Assembly: GCA_963575745.1 (NCBI GenBank) | Contig: CAUYUJ010020604.1 | Location: forward strand, 445,748 to 509,747 | Source of the DNA: Prorocentrum cordatum | Lineage: Eukaryota; Sar; Dinophyceae; Prorocentrales; Prorocentraceae | Length of the DNA stretch: 64,000 nucleotides | Direction: 5' to 3' | Shown here: positions 60,930 through 64,000 of the stretch, piece after piece | Layout of the letters: each line of letters opens with the position of its first letter | How positions within the stretch are numbered: position 1 is the first letter of the stretch | The notes under the pieces: generated by a model | What the model saw: only the letters and a program-made list of their open reading frames with translations | Databases searched by the model: none | Told to the model about the DNA's origin: nothing | Made by a program: the position numbers and the translations under genes

Positions 60930-61150
60930 CTGACCAGCAGACCGACCACCGACCGCCGACCAGCAGACCAGCAGACAACCTACCAACCAACGACCAGCAG
61001 TTCCACCAACTACCACGACCACCAAGCGAAGACCTCGCCGACCGCCGATCAGCAGACCGACCAGCAGACCGGCAAACCAGCAGACCGCGCGCCCGACCGA
61101 ACGACCGACGGGCAGATGAGGAAACCGACCACCGACCGCCGACCAGACCC
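60930..61150. repeat. GACCAGCAGACCGACC minisatellite, right part
   Basis: Units of 11-15 bp such as GACCAGCAGACCGACCACC. Resumes the array interrupted by the retrocopy. Confidence 0.93.
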
Positions 61151-61244
61151 GGTCAGCACACGCTCCCACACAAAGTGGATATTTCTTTCGCTGGCCGCGA
61201 TTCAAGCCCATCGCGGCGGTCAAGGAAAGAGTGAATATTTGTAA

Positions 61245-61865
61245 GCGTGTGTGTGTGTGCGCGTGTGGATTTTCGCTCCCTCCCTACATTCGTCTGGTCT
61301 TTGCCGCCTGCTGGTCGACCACGCCCGATGTCATCCCAGTTCCCCGGCTTTGTTCACCCCGCTGCAATATTGCACATCTTGTTGAGCATAGCCCGCTCTA
61401 GTAATGTAAACCCGCTGACTGTTTGCAACAGATTGTTGGAGGAAAGCATGTTCGTATGTGTGCGTTTTGTTTGTCTAGTGTGTGTGTGCGTGTGTGTGTG
61501 TGTGTGAGTGTGTGTGCGTGTGTGTGCCTTGCCCTGGCCCGCACGTTTCTCTGGTTTCTTCTGTGGAGGCGCCCTGCGCCGAGCCGCCACGCGCGTGGCC
61601 GCGGCGCCAAAAAGTATGAGTATGTGTGTGTTTGTGTGTGTGTGCGTGTGTGGGTGTGTGGGTTTGTGTATGAGTTTATGTATGCATGTGTGTGTGTTTG
61701 TGTATGCGTGTGTGTGTGTGTGTGTGTTTGTCCGCGTGTGTGTGCGTATGTGTGTGTGTGTGTGTTCGTGTGTGTGTGTGATCGTGTGTGTGTGTGTGTT
61801 CGTGTATGTGTGTGTGTGTGTGTTTGTGTGTTCGTGTGTGTGTGTGTGTGTTTGCGTGCGTGAGT
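61245..61865. repeat. (TG)n tracts
   Basis: Short tract at 61245-61265, then 61478-61527, then a long tract 61618-61860 with TTTGTG and CGTG interruptions. Confidence 0.95.
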
Positions 61866-62052
61866 CCGTGCCACGTAACGCACCTGGCCCCCGCATCGTT
61901 GTGAGCGAAGCCTCGTACTGCTTTCGTGGTCATTAAGTGGCCATTTAGCTTGGTGCCCGTGCTGTTCTTCACGCCGCGGCAGCGGAGGGCAAGGCGCGAG
62001 TGCGTGCGGTGCGGGCGGGCGGGAGGTCTATTTTTGGCGTCCCCGCCGACTG

Positions 62053-62076
62053 TGTTGCTGCTGCTGCTGCTGCTGC
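62053..62076. repeat. (GCT)n
   Basis: About seven perfect GCT units. Confidence 0.95.
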
Positions 62077-62107
62077 ATCCCTGGAGGGAATACGAAGTGC
62101 GAGCGCG

Positions 62108-62200
62108 CGCACGGTGATCTTGGTACTGCATGGGATCAGGAAGCCAGGTGCTTTCCGCTGCGAGTGCCGGATTCTTTCGTTTGCGCGCGTTCCTGTTGCT
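62108..62200 (+). CDS. Candidate exon, possibly a second C2-type first strand
   Basis: The frame reads VILVLHGIRKPGAFRCECRI then LSF. The pattern G-I-R-x-P-G-x-F-x-C-x-C-R-I parallels G-L-R-P through F-F-C-K-C-R-I in the exon at 2147. Suggestive only; no downstream NPVW-like exon found within the window. Confidence 0.3.
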
Positions 62201-62295
62201 GGCCATGAGAGGAGAGCCGAGAAACATGCATGGGGTACTACAACTTGCCTGCGCAAACTCGCTTGTTTGACGCGAGTGTGTGAAAGCGCTCAGCC

Positions 62296-62455
62296 ACGCG
62301 CAGAGGGGGGTGGGGTGAGGGGGGAGGACTTCTTAGAAGCACCCCTGCTTCTTACAAGGCGCGGGCCTCATCTATGGATGTAAGGCAGGCGCCTTCTAAG
62401 AAGCAGCCTCTTCTAAGAAGCCCTCCCCCCTCCCCCCACCCCCTTGCGCGCGCCG
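62296..62455. mobile_element. Inverted-repeat element related to family G
   Basis: Left AGAGGGGGGTGGGG, then GGAGGACTTCTTAGAAG; right CTTCTAAGAAGCCCTCCC, then CCCCACCCCCTT: inverse arms of about 40 bp, with further CTTCTTACAAG/CTTCTAAGAAG palindromes inside. GCGC lies on both sides, so the exact border is ambiguous. Confidence 0.8.
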
Positions 62456-62540
62456 CCAAAGCACGGCATCTCAAAGAGGTTGTCTCGTGGTCGTTGCCAT
62501 CGGCGTTGGCGTGCAGGGGTGCGTTCGGCTTCCTGCGTTC

Positions 62541-62620
62541 AGGTCGAGGCCATCGACAAGAAGTGCCAGCTTTCGCCCTGCCTGGCTGCGCTGATGCTGC
62601 AAGGCCTGCCGCATGATGAT
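62541..62620 (+). CDS. Candidate exon left of a complete family A element
   Basis: After CCTGCGTTCAG the frame reads VEAIDKKCQLSPCLAALMLQ then GLPHDD, ending exactly at GTTAGTG, part of the left flanking 8-mer. Good acceptor and ordinary composition. No family recognised. Confidence 0.45.
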
Positions 62621-62627
62621 GTTAGTG

Positions 62628-62787
62628 TTAAGTCGGGCCTGTCCCTCTACAAGGGGAACGTTCCAAACTAACTAAAAAGTAGTATGGGGACGATTTCTGG
62701 ACTATTTTTGCAGATTGTTGGATTTGTTGTTTGGTATGTTTTAATTTTCGTCCAAAATCGGCCTGTAGGGGGACAGGCCCGACCTAA
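62628..62787 (+). mobile_element. Introner-like MITE family A, complete (160 bp)
   Basis: Left TTAAGTCGGGCCTGTCCCTC; right GGGACAGGCCCGACCTAA, inverse ends. Flanking 8-mers TGTTAGTG (62620-62627) and TGTCAGAC (62788-62795) agree at five positions, an aged duplication. GTTAGT in the left 8-mer and TGTCAG in the right would serve as donor and acceptor of a 173-nt intron following the exon at 62541-62620. Confidence 0.9.
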
Positions 62788-62795
62788 TGTCAGAC

Positions 62796-63302
62796 CCGAC
62801 GGGGGAATTTGAGCGGACGAAGGGGGCGGGGAGGGTGATGTCAAGGATGCACAGGTGGCGGGCGACGACGGTGGCAGGGACGAAGCAGTAGGATGAGCAG
62901 GACGAGCAGAAGGACAAGAAGGAGGACAATAATGAGGACAAGAAGGAGGAGGAGGAGGAGGAGGAGGAGGACGGCTGCGAGGATGAGTAGTTACAGATGT
63001 CACGGGAATATGCAGAGATGGAGTAGGATACGAATGATCGGAAGGGACAGCGATCCGTTACCTAAAACGCGGCATCAAAATATGATGCCAATGTCAGCGC
63101 GATGGCATAGCAATGTATCCAGCCGGGTCGCAGCCGAGGCACCCGACTCCTCCGTCTTCTGCTCTCTTTGGGCGCTCTGCTCTGGACAGCTCGGTGCAAC
63201 TGCCCACCCCCCACACTTGCCGCACTTTTGTGCCTCATCCGCTATTCATTTCCAGGCCAGGGATGATGGAGGTCCCCAAGAGTGGAGGAGGGTCGGACGG
63301 GG
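62796..63302. other. Polypurine stretch and unassigned sequence
   Basis: GGACGAGGAGG-type purine-rich sequence at 62890-62975. The minus strand at 62800-62900 reads TVVARHLCILDITLPAPFVR, possibly coding. Nothing firm. Confidence 0.4.
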
Positions 63303-63438
63303 CCAGGACGAGGATAAATCCGTTCCTGAGAGCGTTCCGGAACGCTCTGAGAAGGCCTCGGCGCCCGAGACAGCCTCCAAAGCCGCCAGATCTCAGAGAT
63401 TCTCGATTTATCTTCACCCGATTTAATCCTCGTCCTGA
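63303..63438. repeat. Repeat J, copy 2 (136 bp, inverted ends)
   Basis: CCAGGACGAGGATAAATC and GATTTAATCCTCGTCCTG are inverse ends. The interior has GAGCGTTCCGGAACGCTC and CAGATCTCAGAGATTCTCGA. Uninterrupted version of 46543-46914; probably a MITE, but no duplication is visible. Confidence 0.78.
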
Positions 63439-64000
63439 CTTCGTCTTACAGGGAAGAGTGAGCTCGTAACTCCGGCCTGCAGATCTGCAGTTCTGCCGAG
63501 CGCCTCGAGGGCCCGCTGCTCCATGAGAGTGCGTGCAGCACATACCCAGCCCCCCCAGTTGGCCTCAACAGGCCCCCCGCGAAGGCATTGTGACCTCGAT
63601 GGCGCCACGTGGCCACACCCAGCTACAGCAATCAAGGGAGCGGGAGCAGCTGGCCAGTAGAGCACTTCGCGAACCGCACATCTTCCTGAGCAGGCGCCCC
63701 GCGCGCGCAGGTTTTTATACGAGGTCATGGCCTCAGATGCCTCGCCCTTAAGGAACCTGGGCACATGCCCGCACAGGCGTCCCGTTCCGTTCCGTTCCGA
63801 GTAGTCCCAGCTGGCCGCAACATGCACCCCGAGTAGTCTGGAGCGGGCTCCACAAGTCATACAACTCGGGGGCCTACCGAGGCCAGCCGGGCCTACCGTG
63901 GGGGGGGGGGCTGCCCGTGCACAACCCAGGGCCTCACCAGCGCGGAAATGCCAGCCCCCCACTGCCCCGAAGGCGTGCGAGGGACGACCTCTTCCCTGTC
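63439..64000. other. No supported gene
   Basis: Mixed sequence with CCGTTCCGTTCCGTTCC at about 63780-63797. The minus strand is open for 179 codons (63962 to 63423) but Arg/Ala/Gly-rich with no motif. Confidence 0.4.

Noticed and set aside
61398-61896. Long His/Thr-rich reading frames on the minus strand and Cys/Val-rich ones on the plus strand
   Set aside because: They are translations of (TG)n/(CA)n. The same applies to frames at 7570-8000 and 50004-50360.

Overview
The window is dinoflagellate nuclear DNA. The strongest evidence is a genomic copy of the dinoflagellate spliced leader (core GTAGCCATTTTGGCTCAAG), followed directly by a second, truncated leader, at 59093-59129 in front of an intron-less reading frame. 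Other support is the high GC, sparse short exons in repeat-filled introns, many small transposon-like repeats, a decayed LINE with a dinoflagellate-like reverse transcriptase, and C2 and EF-hand exons. There is no operon or prokaryotic gene packing. The genus cannot be fixed from this sequence. I saw no rRNA, tRNA, CRISPR or virus.

Layout. 0-1.9 kb: simple repeats and a C-tract minisatellite. 2.1-5.8 kb: a gene fragment whose four exons together read as one C2 domain, with two intact MITEs in its introns. 6-10.7 kb: coding-like remnants, (TG)n tracts and a nested MITE-in-MITE insertion. 10.7-14.6 kb: composite GTGCAC-type minisatellites and (GAC)n tracts. 15-17.6 kb: a TA-flanked MITE, a 73-bp tandem array and exon candidates. 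18-19.6 kb: trinucleotide tracts. 20.6-24.2 kb: a higher-order satellite built from a GAACC(G/A)CGCCT-like motif. 25-30 kb: MITEs, an intact introner-like element between coding-like segments, and a divergent array of the later 89-bp repeat. 30.2-32.8 kb: a helical-repeat protein (pseudo)gene interrupted by a LINE that itself carries a MITE. 33-45 kb: an EF-hand exon, a 0.95-kb dispersed repeat, a 65-bp near-perfect palindrome, more MITEs and (GGA)n tracts. 46 kb: a 100-N assembly gap beside (GGA)n and a long inverted repeat. 47.6-56.7 kb: 89-bp and about 157-bp satellites with a recurring header/tail structure. 59.1-60.9 kb: a spliced-leader-tagged retrocopy flanked by a 15-bp target-site duplication. 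62-63.5 kb: another intact introner-like element beside an exon.

The main discovery is a dense set of small non-autonomous elements whose borders and target-site duplications can be read directly: family A (160-162 bp, 8-bp duplications, next to coding-like sequence, duplications carrying AG and in two copies GT), family B (184-185 bp, 5-bp), family E (233 bp, 5-bp), family G (200 bp, 5-bp) and families I and L (TA). Family A is a candidate introner, an element that makes an intron when it inserts. Protein-coding calls are exon fragments judged by eye from frame openness, family motifs and splice-like borders; no complete gene model is claimed.
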